From NCBI GenBank assembly GCA_964460985.1, contig CAYWQX010000005.1, positions 1 through 64,000 on the forward strand: a stretch of DNA of 64,000 nt. Reading direction: 5' to 3'. Both the position numbers and the translations under genes were made by a program. Positions within the stretch are counted from its first letter, which is position 1; every line of letters starts with the position of its first letter. Under the pieces are notes generated by a model that was given only the letters and a program-made list of their open reading frames with translations, searched no databases and had not been told where the DNA came from. The DNA comes from CAZABG01 sp964460985 (GTDB taxonomy: Bacteria; Chlamydiota; Chlamydiia; Chlamydiales; Parachlamydiaceae). Positions 16,394 to 24,172 of the stretch are shown here, piece by piece.

Positions 16394-17542
16394 ATGTTGA
16401 AGTTTGTCCTATTCGCTCTCGTATTATTCACAGAGCTCTCTTCTAGAGAGACGGTCTGTCTCAATATGATTGTTAAAAATGAACAAGATGTCATTGAAAG
16501 GTGTTTGACAAAAGCGAAGCCTCTGATTGATTACTGGGTCATCGTAGATACAGGATCTACAGACAAAACAATCGAGCTGATTAAAAATATTCTCAAAGAT
16601 ATACCTGGAGAGCTGCATGAGAGAAAGTGGGTCGATTTTGAACATAATCGAAACGAAGCTTTAGATCTTGCGAAAGGTAAAAGTGATTATATTTTGTTTA
16701 TAGATGCGGATGAGACTTTTGAATATCAAAATGATTTTAAATGGCCAGTGCTAGATCGGGACTTTTACTACATCACAACTGAATTCGGAGGGACTATTTA
16801 CTTCAGAAACCAGCTAATCAAATCGAGTCTGGATTGGAAGTGGGTGGGTGTTTTACATGAAGTAGTCGTCGCTTCTCAAGCGAAAACGTTCGGTAAAATA
16901 GCAGGGCTTGTTGATTTTGTAAGAACAGACGGTGCGCGATCCAAAGACCCCCTAAAATACCAAAAGGATGCTGAGTTAATGGAGCTTGCGCTCCTTAAAA
17001 ATCCGAAGGATACCCGTACTCAATTTTACTTGGCCCAAAGCTATAAAGACGCGGGAAATTATGAAAAGGCGAAGGAGGCTTACTTAAAAAGAATTGCATT
17101 AGGGGGATGGGAGGAGGAGATTTTTTGGTCCAAGTATCAGCTCGGATTAATGGGAGAGGGGGATAATTTTTATCTCAAAGAAGCTTACTTTTATCGCCCT
17201 TCAAGAATAGAGCCTCTTTATTATCTTTCCTTAAAAGAGCGATTGAATGGCAACATGGATCAAGCTTATGAATGGTCAAAACAAGGGGCTTTTACTCAAC
17301 TTTCTCAAGATGTGTTATTTGTGGAAAAATGGATTTATGATTGGGGCCTTTTGTTTGAGTATTCTATCGCAAGTTACTGGGTTCAAAAATATGAAGAGTC
17401 TTATTTAGCGTCCCATCTATTGCTTAGCAGATCTGAATTACCGGAAAATGTGAGAGAGCAGATAAAAAAGAATTTAGTTTGGATTTCGCAAAAAATTAAT
17501 GATCATAATATAAAAAATCGTGAAGTGTTAGCTGTTAAATAG
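16394..17542 (+). CDS. GT2-family glycosyltransferase with TPR-like repeats and signal-like N-terminus
   Basis: The protein of 382 residues has a GT-A fold of family 2: VCLNMIVKNEQDVIERCL (residues 21-38), WVIVDTGSTDKTIELI (48-63) and the metal-binding DxD in YILFIDADETF (D104-A-D106). A second half contains TPR-like helices (FYLAQSYKDAGNYEKAKEAY and following). The first 18 residues, MLKFVLFALVLFTELSSR, look like a signal peptide or membrane anchor, which is unusual for a cytoplasmic GT2. It is transcribed away from the collagen-like gene, 63 bp apart, so it may modify that protein (inference). Related SunS-like and TPR-GT2 enzymes act on proteins or glycans; the donor is unknown. Confidence 0.82.
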   Translation: MLKFVLFALVLFTELSSRETVCLNMIVKNEQDVIERCLTKAKPLIDYWVIVDTGSTDKTIELIKNILKDIPGELHERKWVDFEHNRNEALDLAKGKSDYILFIDADETFEYQNDFKWPVLDRDFYYITTEFGGTIYFRNQLIKSSLDWKWVGVLHEVVVASQAKTFGKIAGLVDFVRTDGARSKDPLKYQKDAELMELALLKNPKDTRTQFYLAQSYKDAGNYEKAKEAYLKRIALGGWEEEIFWSKYQLGLMGEGDNFYLKEAYFYRPSRIEPLYYLSLKERLNGNMDQAYEWSKQGAFTQLSQDVLFVEKWIYDWGLLFEYSIASYWVQKYEESYLASHLLLSRSELPENVREQIKKNLVWISQKINDHNIKNREVLAVK

Positions 17543-17595
17543 ATTTTTGACAGTGTTTATAAAAAAAATCCAATCGTGATAGACTAAAACCCATT

Positions 17596-19437
17596 ATGGC
17601 AAAACAGTACGACGAAAGCACAGTAAAGACGCTCGATGCGCTATCTCACATTCGATTAAGATCAGGGATGTACATCGGACGCTTAGGCGACGGGTCTCAC
17701 CCGGACGATGGGATTTATATCATGCTGAAAGAGGTCATTGACAATAGCGTCGATGAATTTATCATGAAGCATGGGAAAAAAATCATCATTGAATTAGATC
17801 CTAATACCCCTTTAATCACTGTACGCGATTTCGGACGTGGAATCCCGCTTGGCAAAGTGATTGATTGTGTGAGCCAAATCAATACGGGAGCAAAATATAA
17901 TGACGACGTGTTCCAATTTTCAGTCGGTTTAAATGGAGTCGGCACGAAAGCTGTAAATGCTCTTTCATCCCATTTCATGGTGAAAAGCTTTCGAGAAGGG
18001 GAATACTTAGAGGCTAATTTTGAAAAGGGGAAGCTCTTAGGTCAGAAGAAGGGAAAGACCAAAGAAGAAGATGGGACCTATGTGGAGTTTACCCCCGATC
18101 CTGAAATTTTCAAAAAGTATAAATTTCAAAGCGAATATATCATTCGACGGCTAAAGCATTATTCTTATCTAAATACGGGCCTTACCCTTGTTTTTAACGG
18201 GGAAGAGATTAAATCTGAAAATGGGCTTTTAGATCTATTAAATGAAGAGGTTACCGATGATAGATTGTATGAACCTCTTCACTATCGGGGAAAAAATTTA
18301 GAGTTTGCTTTTTTGCATACCTCAAGCTATGGCGAAAGTTATTTCTCATTCGTGAATGGACAGTATACCCAAGATGGGGGCACTCATTTATCCGCTTTTA
18401 GAGAAGGAATTTTAAAAGGGGTCAACGAATTCGCCAAAAAGAATTTTCAAGGAGTCGATGTTCGAGAAGGGATCGTCGGGACTATTCTTGTAAAAGTAAA
18501 AGACCCCATGTTTGAGTCCCAGACCAAAAACAAACTTTCAAACACCGAAATCCGTGCTCAGGTTGTTCAAGAGGTAAAAGAAGAGGTTCAAAAGCTTCTC
18601 TATAAAAATCCAGAAACGGCCAATAAAATCATCGATCGAATCGTATTTAACGAAAAGCTTAGAAAAGAGCTTGCGGCGGTCAAAAAAGAGGCGAAGGAAA
18701 AACAGAAGAAAATCTCCTTTAAAATCCCTAAATTGCGCGATTGCAAATATCACTTTGGAGATGGCTCTAAGGAAGGGGACAAATCGATGATCTTCTTAAC
18801 CGAGGGAGAGTCGGCTTCCGCATCGATTGTAGCTTCAAGAGATCCTTTTACCCAAGCCGTTTTCTCTCTTCGAGGAAAACCTTTGAACGTCCATGGAATG
18901 AAGCTTGATCAGCTTTATAAAAACGAAGAGATGTTCAATTTGATGAGCGCTTTGAATATTGAGGATGACGTAGCTTCGCTAAGATACAATAAAGTGATTC
19001 TTGCTACCGATGCCGACGTCGACGGCATGCATATCCGCAATTTGCTGATCACCTTCTTTTTGACCTATTTTGAAGGCCTTGTTCTAAACGGCCATCTTTA
19101 TATTTTGGAAACCCCGCTTTTCAAGGTGCGTAACAAGGAAAAAACACTTTATTGCTACTCCGAAGAAGAGCGGGATAAGGCGATTAAGGAATTGAAAAAG
19201 GGGGTTGAAATTACCCGGTTTAAAGGACTTGGCGAGATATCTCCGGATGAGTTTAAGAAATTTATCGGAAAAGAAATTCGCCTCCGTCCCGTTAGCATCG
19301 GTATGTTTTCCGAAATTAAAACGACACTTGAATTTTATATGGGTAAGAATACACCCGAGAGAAAAGCCTTTATTATGACCAATTTAGTCAGCGAAGAGGA
19401 GGAGTTGAAAGAGCTCCAGGAGATTCATCATGGATGA
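17596..19437 (+). CDS. parE: Topoisomerase IV subunit B (second chlamydial GyrB paralogue)
   Basis: This 613-residue type IIA topoisomerase ATPase subunit has a GHKL domain (MYIGRLGDG, EVIDNSVDEF with catalytic Glu and Asn, DFGRGIPLG, VGLNGVGTKAVNAL), a transducer domain with the switch-lysine loop QTKNKL, and a TOPRIM domain with TEGESASAS (about residue 400) and the metal-binding DADVDGMHIRNLL. The EGESASAS sequence departs from the usual EGDSAGGSA of GyrB/ParE. The gene overlaps parC by 8 bp. In C. trachomatis the second gyrB/gyrA pair (CT661-CT660) lies next to hemA, as nearly here, so I call it parE; a gyrase paralogue named gyrB_2 is the same thing under another label. Confidence 0.92.
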   Translation: MAKQYDESTVKTLDALSHIRLRSGMYIGRLGDGSHPDDGIYIMLKEVIDNSVDEFIMKHGKKIIIELDPNTPLITVRDFGRGIPLGKVIDCVSQINTGAKYNDDVFQFSVGLNGVGTKAVNALSSHFMVKSFREGEYLEANFEKGKLLGQKKGKTKEEDGTYVEFTPDPEIFKKYKFQSEYIIRRLKHYSYLNTGLTLVFNGEEIKSENGLLDLLNEEVTDDRLYEPLHYRGKNLEFAFLHTSSYGESYFSFVNGQYTQDGGTHLSAFREGILKGVNEFAKKNFQGVDVREGIVGTILVKVKDPMFESQTKNKLSNTEIRAQVVQEVKEEVQKLLYKNPETANKIIDRIVFNEKLRKELAAVKKEAKEKQKKISFKIPKLRDCKYHFGDGSKEGDKSMIFLTEGESASASIVASRDPFTQAVFSLRGKPLNVHGMKLDQLYKNEEMFNLMSALNIEDDVASLRYNKVILATDADVDGMHIRNLLITFFLTYFEGLVLNGHLYILETPLFKVRNKEKTLYCYSEEERDKAIKELKKGVEITRFKGLGEISPDEFKKFIGKEIRLRPVSIGMFSEIKTTLEFYMGKNTPERKAFIMTNLVSEEEELKELQEIHHG

Positions 19438-21340
19438 TCTTAAACACCAAATGAAGGATTACTTCCTTCAATATGCCTCTTATGTGATCCTAGACCGTGC
19501 CATTCCGAACGTGGTGGATGGTTTAAAGCCTGTGCAAAGGCGTATCCTTGAAACCGTTTATCGGATGCACGATGAGAAGCTCCATAAAGTGGCAAACGTT
19601 GTGGGGCAGACGATGCAATTTCACCCGCACGGTGATGCGCCGATCTATGAAGCTCTCGTAAACCTTTCTAATAAAGGCTTTCTTCTGGATCAGCAAGGTA
19701 ATTTCGGTAACATTTTTACCGGCGATCCTTCCGCTGCAGCTCGTTATATCGAAACCAGGTTATCCGAGCTTGCTCGAGAAACCATGTTCAACCCCGATTT
19801 AACCGAAACAGTTCCCTCTTATGACGGAAGAAATCAAGAGCCTGTGGTACTCCCTGCCAAAATACCCCTTCTTCTGATGCAAGGAGCAGACGGAATTGCA
19901 GTGGGAATGTCGACTCATATTCTTCCCCATAATTTTAAAGAGCTTCTAGAGGCTGAAATCGCCATTTTGGAAGGAAACTCCTACACCTTATTGCCTGACT
20001 TTCCGACTGCAGGTATTATGGATGCCTCCGGCTACGATAAAGGCAGAGGAAAAGTTAAACTGAGAGCGAAGATCGATATTGTCGATCCTAAAACCCTTGT
20101 TATAAGGGAAATTTGCTATGGCACTACCACAGAAAATCTGATCCGCTCGATCGATGAAGCGGCGAAGAGAGGTAAAATCAAAATCGACGCGATTAATGAT
20201 TACACCGCTCAGAAAGTGGAAATCGAGATTAAACTTCCTCGCGGACAGTATGCTGAGGATGTGATAAAAGCACTCTACGCCTATACCGATTGCGAAGTCG
20301 CCCTCAATTCACAGGTTATCGTCATTAAAGATAATCAGCCATGGGAAACAGATGTACATCAGATTTTAGAATTCCATACCGAAAAACTCATCTCCTATCT
20401 TAAAAGGGAGCTTGAAATTGAGCGTGACCGAATTCTCGAAAAGATTTTTTATAAAACTCTTGAGCAGATCTTTATCGAAAACAGACTTTATAAAAAAATT
20501 GAAACAGTCAAATCGCTTGAAGGCATCCATGAAGCGATCGCAGATTCATTAAAACCTTTCCATAAACAACTTATACGGGTTCCGACTCACGATGACCGCG
20601 AGAAGTTGCTGCAAATTCCTATCCGTCGCATCTCACGATTCGATATCGAAAAGAATCAGGATGAGATTGTAGCCCTTCAAGAGCTTTTGGCAGAAGTCGA
20701 GAGAAATTTGAAATCGGTCAAAAAGTATACGATTAATTACTTGAAGAAGCTGATTCAAAAGTATGGGAAGCAATACCCCAGAAAAACCGTCATTCAAGAG
20801 ATTGAAGAGCTCGATAAACGCGCGATTGCGACCAAGCAAATCAAAGTGGGCTTTGATCCCCAAGGCGGATTTATCGGAACGAAGGTGCCAGGCCCCGTTT
20901 TTATCGAGTGCACCAATTTTGATAAGCTGTTAGTGATGTATAAAGACGGCACTTATCAGGTTATTAACATCCCTGAAAAACAGTATCTCAACCAAGATGG
21001 AAGAAAAGTGATCTATGTGGGAGCTGCTGATAAAAAGACGGTGATGAATATCGTCTACAAAAATACTGAAACCAATCAGGCCTATGCCAAACGTTTTATT
21101 GTCGATAAATTTATTCTCGATAAGACATACAACTTTTTAGACGAAGATTCCCAGCTTGAATACATGACCACCGACCCTGATCCGATAGTCGATGTGCAAT
21201 TCATTCCGAAAGCTAAGCAGAAAGTGAATAATTTGCAGTTTAGAATCGCCTCGGTTCTCGTAAAAGGGGTTCAAGCCAAAGGTATTCGAATCGCGACTCA
21301 GCAGGTTAAAAAGGTTACACCCCTTGCAAAACCTAGCTAA
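19430..21340 (+). CDS. parC: Topoisomerase IV subunit A (second chlamydial GyrA paralogue)
   Basis: This breakage-reunion subunit opens with YASYVILDRAIPNVVDGLKP-VQRRIL, the conserved start of the winged-helix domain. It continues with FHPHGDAPIYEALVNLS, GNFGNIFTGDPSAAARYIET (catalytic Tyr106) and MQGADGIAVGMSTHILPHNF. A long coiled coil (residues about 320-450) follows, then a short C-terminal beta domain (VKVGF-type and YKDGTYQVINIP segments). At 636 residues it is shorter than E. coli ParC (about 750) and lacks a complete six-bladed pinwheel. The 8-bp overlap with parE and the 17-bp overlap with recX indicate one operon. Confidence 0.92.
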   Translation: MDDLKHQMKDYFLQYASYVILDRAIPNVVDGLKPVQRRILETVYRMHDEKLHKVANVVGQTMQFHPHGDAPIYEALVNLSNKGFLLDQQGNFGNIFTGDPSAAARYIETRLSELARETMFNPDLTETVPSYDGRNQEPVVLPAKIPLLLMQGADGIAVGMSTHILPHNFKELLEAEIAILEGNSYTLLPDFPTAGIMDASGYDKGRGKVKLRAKIDIVDPKTLVIREICYGTTTENLIRSIDEAAKRGKIKIDAINDYTAQKVEIEIKLPRGQYAEDVIKALYAYTDCEVALNSQVIVIKDNQPWETDVHQILEFHTEKLISYLKRELEIERDRILEKIFYKTLEQIFIENRLYKKIETVKSLEGIHEAIADSLKPFHKQLIRVPTHDDREKLLQIPIRRISRFDIEKNQDEIVALQELLAEVERNLKSVKKYTINYLKKLIQKYGKQYPRKTVIQEIEELDKRAIATKQIKVGFDPQGGFIGTKVPGPVFIECTNFDKLLVMYKDGTYQVINIPEKQYLNQDGRKVIYVGAADKKTVMNIVYKNTETNQAYAKRFIVDKFILDKTYNFLDEDSQLEYMTTDPDPIVDVQFIPKAKQKVNNLQFRIASVLVKGVQAKGIRIATQQVKKVTPLAKPS

Positions 21341-21731
21341 AGCAAGAGCGCTTGCTATACGCTACCTTTCAAGAAGAGCGTGCCACTCAAAAGAATTGGA
21401 GGCCTACCTTAAACGAAAAGAGTTTGAGGATGAGGCCTCTCATCTTATTCCCGAATTTATCCGTTTAGGTTATCTAAACGACGAAGAGTGGCTAAAGAAC
21501 TTCCGTCAAACAGAAATTCTAAAAGGGAGAGGGGCTCGTGCCTCCAATGGAAAGTTATATCAGAAAGGGATAAGAGCCAGGGTAGAATCTTCCCAAGAGG
21601 CGCTGCAGATTGCCATTCAAAAGAAAACGAAAGGGCTTCCCTATGATAGGCAAAAACTTATCGCCTATCTCTTAAGGCGAGGCTTTAATTTTGAGGATAT
21701 AAGCCATTCGTTGGACGTTTTATTAAATTAA
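21324..21731 (+). CDS. recX: RecX-like regulatory protein
   Basis: The 135-residue product has the RecX pattern: RALAIRYLSRRACHSKELEA with YLKRKEF at the N-terminus, EFIRLGYLNDEEWLKNF, and a C-terminal AYLLRRGFNFEDISHSLDVL. RecX proteins bind RecA filaments and limit recombinase activity. The middle three-helix unit is shortened compared with family members of about 150 residues, and the KGIR motif is partly kept. The TTG start at 21324 overlaps the parC stop region by 17 bp; the first in-frame ATG lies too far inside to keep the N-terminal motif. Assignment rests on motif pattern only. Confidence 0.7.
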   Translation: MQNLAKARALAIRYLSRRACHSKELEAYLKRKEFEDEASHLIPEFIRLGYLNDEEWLKNFRQTEILKGRGARASNGKLYQKGIRARVESSQEALQIAIQKKTKGLPYDRQKLIAYLLRRGFNFEDISHSLDVLLN

Positions 21732-21808
21732 TAAAATCTTAATGTTTGTTATTAATTCACATAATTATAATATAAAATTAAGAGTCTAATTAATTTTGAG
21801 GTGTCTGC

Positions 21809-21967
21809 ATGCCAATTCCTCCCCCTTTTGGATCCGAGTTCAAGTCCGGGCATTTGGACTGGGGTTTAGAGCCTTATGTCCAAGGTTCGTTTCCTCTCGA
21901 GGTATTTATCCCAAGTAAAAAGAATCGAGGACGCAAAAAAAGACTAATTACAGGGTTTGGAAAATAA
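21809..21967 (+). CDS. Small ORF of 52 residues, unknown
   Basis: An ATG at 21809 opens 52 codons ending in TAA at 21967. GAGGTG stands seven bases before the ATG as a good ribosome-binding site. The product is MPIPPPFGSEFKSGHLDWGL at the start, then PYVQGSFPLEVFIP, and ends with a basic stretch NRGRKKRLI. An AT-rich leader with a TATAAT at about 21765-21770 precedes it. I recognise no family. Codon use and the ribosome-binding site support translation, but the length makes chance possible. Confidence 0.5.
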   Translation: MPIPPPFGSEFKSGHLDWGLEPYVQGSFPLEVFIPSKKNRGRKKRLITGFGK

Positions 21968-21980
21968 ATAATCTGAACTA

Positions 21981-21989
21981 TGCTATAAT
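21981..21989 (+). promoter_or_regulatory. Extended -10 promoter candidate
   Basis: TGCTATAAT contains a perfect TATAAT (21984-21989) preceded by the TG of an extended -10 element. It lies 20 bases before the ATG of the Ser/Thr-rich small protein. No clear -35 box is present, as expected for an extended -10 promoter. Confidence 0.55.
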
Positions 21990-22009
21990 AATGTCTAGAA
22001 GGACTAAAA

Positions 22010-22282
22010 ATGGCTCAAGATAATACTAGTTCTACAAGCCCGGTTTCTGCAGGGAGTGCAACTCAAGCCTCTACGGAGAGTGCATCCAAAACAGCTGCTT
22101 CAGGTTCATCCAACTATAGTACATCGACCTCTATAAATAGCATGGAGGACCTCAAAAATAAGGCTCCCGAGGTTTATCAAAAAATGCTTGAATCGATTGC
22201 GATGAAAATTTGCAATGAGATGAAGCACCATCAGGAGCGTATCAAGGAAATACTGCAAGAAGCCAGAAAAAATGATCGGTAG
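22010..22282 (+). CDS. Small Ser/Thr/Ala-rich protein, unknown
   Basis: The 90-residue product has a low-complexity N-terminal half (MAQDNTSSTSPVSAGSATQA and similar up to residue 43) that is probably disordered. The C-terminal half is predicted helical (SMEDLKNKAPEVYQKMLESI then KHHQERIKEILQEARKN). GAAGGA lies nine bases before the ATG. A Ser/Thr-rich disordered start followed by a helix is typical of type III secretion substrates, but this is only a resemblance. The position between parC and rluD is that of the small hypothetical CT659 in C. trachomatis, so orthology is possible; I could not compare sequences. Confidence 0.7.
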   Translation: MAQDNTSSTSPVSAGSATQASTESASKTAASGSSNYSTSTSINSMEDLKNKAPEVYQKMLESIAMKICNEMKHHQERIKEILQEARKNDR

Positions 22283-22526
22283 GCCGGCGATCTTCTTAGG
22301 CACTCCAAAAATTGATTTGAGAGATCTCTCTATTTATCTAGATGATCACTTAATTGAAGATCATGAAGGCTATATCGGCAAATGGATCTCTCATCCTTTG
22401 ACGCTAGAAGAGCTCTCTCTTCAGAAAGCATTTATTATAAGTCTTTTAAAAAAGATCGACCCGAAGTATGATTTAAGGGAAAACCCTTTAAAGCTCATCC
22501 TTTCTTTGAATGAATCCCGAGATTGA
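22272..22526 (+). CDS. Small conserved-looking protein, unknown
   Basis: This 84-residue ORF overlaps the previous gene by 11 bp and rluD by 17 bp, so it appears embedded in an operon. The product begins MIGRPAIFLGTPKIDLRDLS and is acidic, with LIEDHEGYIGKWISHPLTLEE in the middle and a helical, leucine-rich end (AFIISLLKKIDPKYDL). No signal peptide, membrane segment or catalytic motif is visible. The tight overlaps on both sides are the main support for its being a real gene. Confidence 0.65.
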   Translation: MIGRPAIFLGTPKIDLRDLSIYLDDHLIEDHEGYIGKWISHPLTLEELSLQKAFIISLLKKIDPKYDLRENPLKLILSLNESRD

Positions 22527-23406
22527 TACAGAATCGTTTGAAGTCACCTCTGCCGAGGCGGGTGAGAGACTTGATAAGTTCTTAAGCGTGAGATACTCCC
22601 CCCATTTTTCAAGGTCCTATTTTGCCCGCTTGATCGAACAAGATCTCGTTCTTGTCAATGGAGCTCCATCCAAGAAAAGGGTATTGGTTGCAGAAGGAGA
22701 TCTTGTCGAGGTGTTCTTCGCTTTAAGTGAGCCCTCCGATATTCAGCCTGAAAATATACCGCTCGATATTGTGTATGAAGATGAGCATTTGCTTGTCGTC
22801 AACAAACCCAAAAACATGGTCGTCCATCCGGCGCCGGGAAATTGGACCGGCACTTTTGTAAATGCTCTGATTTATCACTCGCATGTAGAAAAAGACGGAA
22901 CTTTAAGGCCCGGCATCGTTCATCGTTTGGACAAGGATACAACGGGCCTTTTGATTGGCGCGAAAACGACAGAGGCTCAACGCAAAATGGTGGCTCTTTT
23001 TTCTAGTCGAGCGATCTTTAAAGAGTATAGAGCGATAACGATTGGCTCGCCCCCTGAAGGAAGAGTTGAAACTCTTATTGGAAGAAACCCCAAAAAAAGG
23101 CAAGAGATGGCGGTTGTTTCCGAAAAAGGAAAAAAAGCGATCACCGAGATCAAAGTGATCGAAAAGAAAGGGGATTTAGCTCATGTGAGCTGCGTGATTG
23201 AAACCGGCAGAACTCACCAAATTCGGGTTCACCTCCAGTATTTAAAGACTCCGGTATTGGGAGACAAGGTGTATGGATTCGATAAGGTTAATGAAAAATA
23301 CAAAGCTATAACCCCTTATCTTCATGCGTATAGATTGAAGTTTATCCACCCATTTACTCAAAAAGAGCTTCAACTTGAAGCTCCTTTACCCAAAGAGTTT
23401 CTATGA
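22510..23406 (+). CDS. rluD: 23S rRNA pseudouridine synthase, RluD family
   Basis: The enzyme isomerises uridines in helix 69 of 23S rRNA (positions 1911, 1915, 1917 in E. coli numbering for RluD). An S4 domain (AGERLDKFLSVRYSPHFSRS) occupies residues about 16-75 and the catalytic domain follows: LDIVYEDEHLLVVNKPKNMV-VHPAPG, then GIVHRLDKDTTGLLIGAKT with catalytic Asp141, and THQIRVHLQYLKTPVLGDKV. Its 298-residue length is slightly below E. coli RluD (326). The C. trachomatis counterpart is named sfhB. It overlaps dtd by four bases. Confidence 0.93.
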   Translation: MNPEIDTESFEVTSAEAGERLDKFLSVRYSPHFSRSYFARLIEQDLVLVNGAPSKKRVLVAEGDLVEVFFALSEPSDIQPENIPLDIVYEDEHLLVVNKPKNMVVHPAPGNWTGTFVNALIYHSHVEKDGTLRPGIVHRLDKDTTGLLIGAKTTEAQRKMVALFSSRAIFKEYRAITIGSPPEGRVETLIGRNPKKRQEMAVVSEKGKKAITEIKVIEKKGDLAHVSCVIETGRTHQIRVHLQYLKTPVLGDKVYGFDKVNEKYKAITPYLHAYRLKFIHPFTQKELQLEAPLPKEFL

Positions 23407-23840
23407 AAGCCGTTCTTCAAAGGTCTCTTCAAGCCTCCGTTCGAATCAATCATGAAGTGGTGGGACAAATTGAAAAAGGATTTGTTGTGCTCATCGGCTT
23501 TCATCGAGACGATGACGAGTCAAAATTAAGTTGGATGGTAGAAAAAATTCTAAACTTAAGGGTTTTTTCCGATGAAAACGGGAAGATGAATCTAGACATA
23601 TCCCAAGTGAAGGGCTCTTTGCTGATCGTTAGCCAATTTACCCTGTACGCTAATGTGAATGGGGGGAGGCGTCCCGATTTTTTAGAAGCCATGAAACCGG
23701 ATCAAGCGATACCTTTATACGAAAAATTTATTGAAATGTTTCGTCAAAAAGGGGTTTTAGTTGAGACAGGGACTTTCGGTGCCGAGATGCAAATTAACCT
23801 GATAAACGACGGTCCTGTCACCATTTTAATTGAAAAGTAA
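23403..23840 (+). CDS. dtd: D-aminoacyl-tRNA deacylase
   Basis: DTD removes D-amino acids (and glycine from tRNA-Ala) mischarged on tRNA. The 145-residue protein has the expected length and both active-site motifs: SQFTLYANVNGGRRPDF (the family SQFTLxA) and the C-terminal NDGPVTILIEK (family NxGPVT). The gene follows rluD with an ATGA overlap and precedes khpA by 77 bp. Confidence 0.94.
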   Translation: MKAVLQRSLQASVRINHEVVGQIEKGFVVLIGFHRDDDESKLSWMVEKILNLRVFSDENGKMNLDISQVKGSLLIVSQFTLYANVNGGRRPDFLEAMKPDQAIPLYEKFIEMFRQKGVLVETGTFGAEMQINLINDGPVTILIEK

Positions 23841-23917
23841 ACACTTTTTATGACTAGTCAAATATTCGGCGGATCAGTAGAGTCAGAATTAGAGTTTTCA
23901 TCCTAAAGGAACGAACA

Positions 23918-24172
23918 ATGAAAGAATTCGTCGCGTACATCGTCAAGAATTTGGTCGATCACCCCGATAAGGTAAAGATTAATGAAATCGGCGGAACTCA
24001 AACCTTAATTATTGAGTTATCGGTTGAGAAATCAGATATCGGCAAAATCATCGGTAAAAAGGGGAAGACGATCAACGCCATCAGAACCCTCCTTATGTCA
24101 GTTGCTTCAAGAAACGGGATTCGAGTAAATCTCGAAATCTTAGAAGAGAACGGCACTAAACTTTCTGAGTAA
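23918..24172 (+). CDS. khpA: KH-domain RNA-binding protein KhpA
   Basis: This 84-residue single KH-domain protein has the GxxG loop in KIIGKKGKTINAIRTLL and the usual N-terminus EFVAYIVKNLVDHPDKVKIN. KhpA binds RNA, often together with KhpB/Jag, and affects cell division or sRNA function in Gram-positive bacteria; its role in Chlamydiae is not known. AAAGGA eight bases before the ATG supports the start. Its stop codon abuts directly the stop codon of the convergent DHH-like gene. Confidence 0.9.
   Translation: MKEFVAYIVKNLVDHPDKVKINEIGGTQTLIIELSVEKSDIGKIIGKKGKTINAIRTLLMSVASRNGIRVNLEILEENGTKLSE

Noticed and set aside
17547..17585. TTGACA at 17547 as a parE promoter
   Set aside because: No acceptable -10 box is found at 16-18 bases; the nearest AT-rich sequences are too close or too far.
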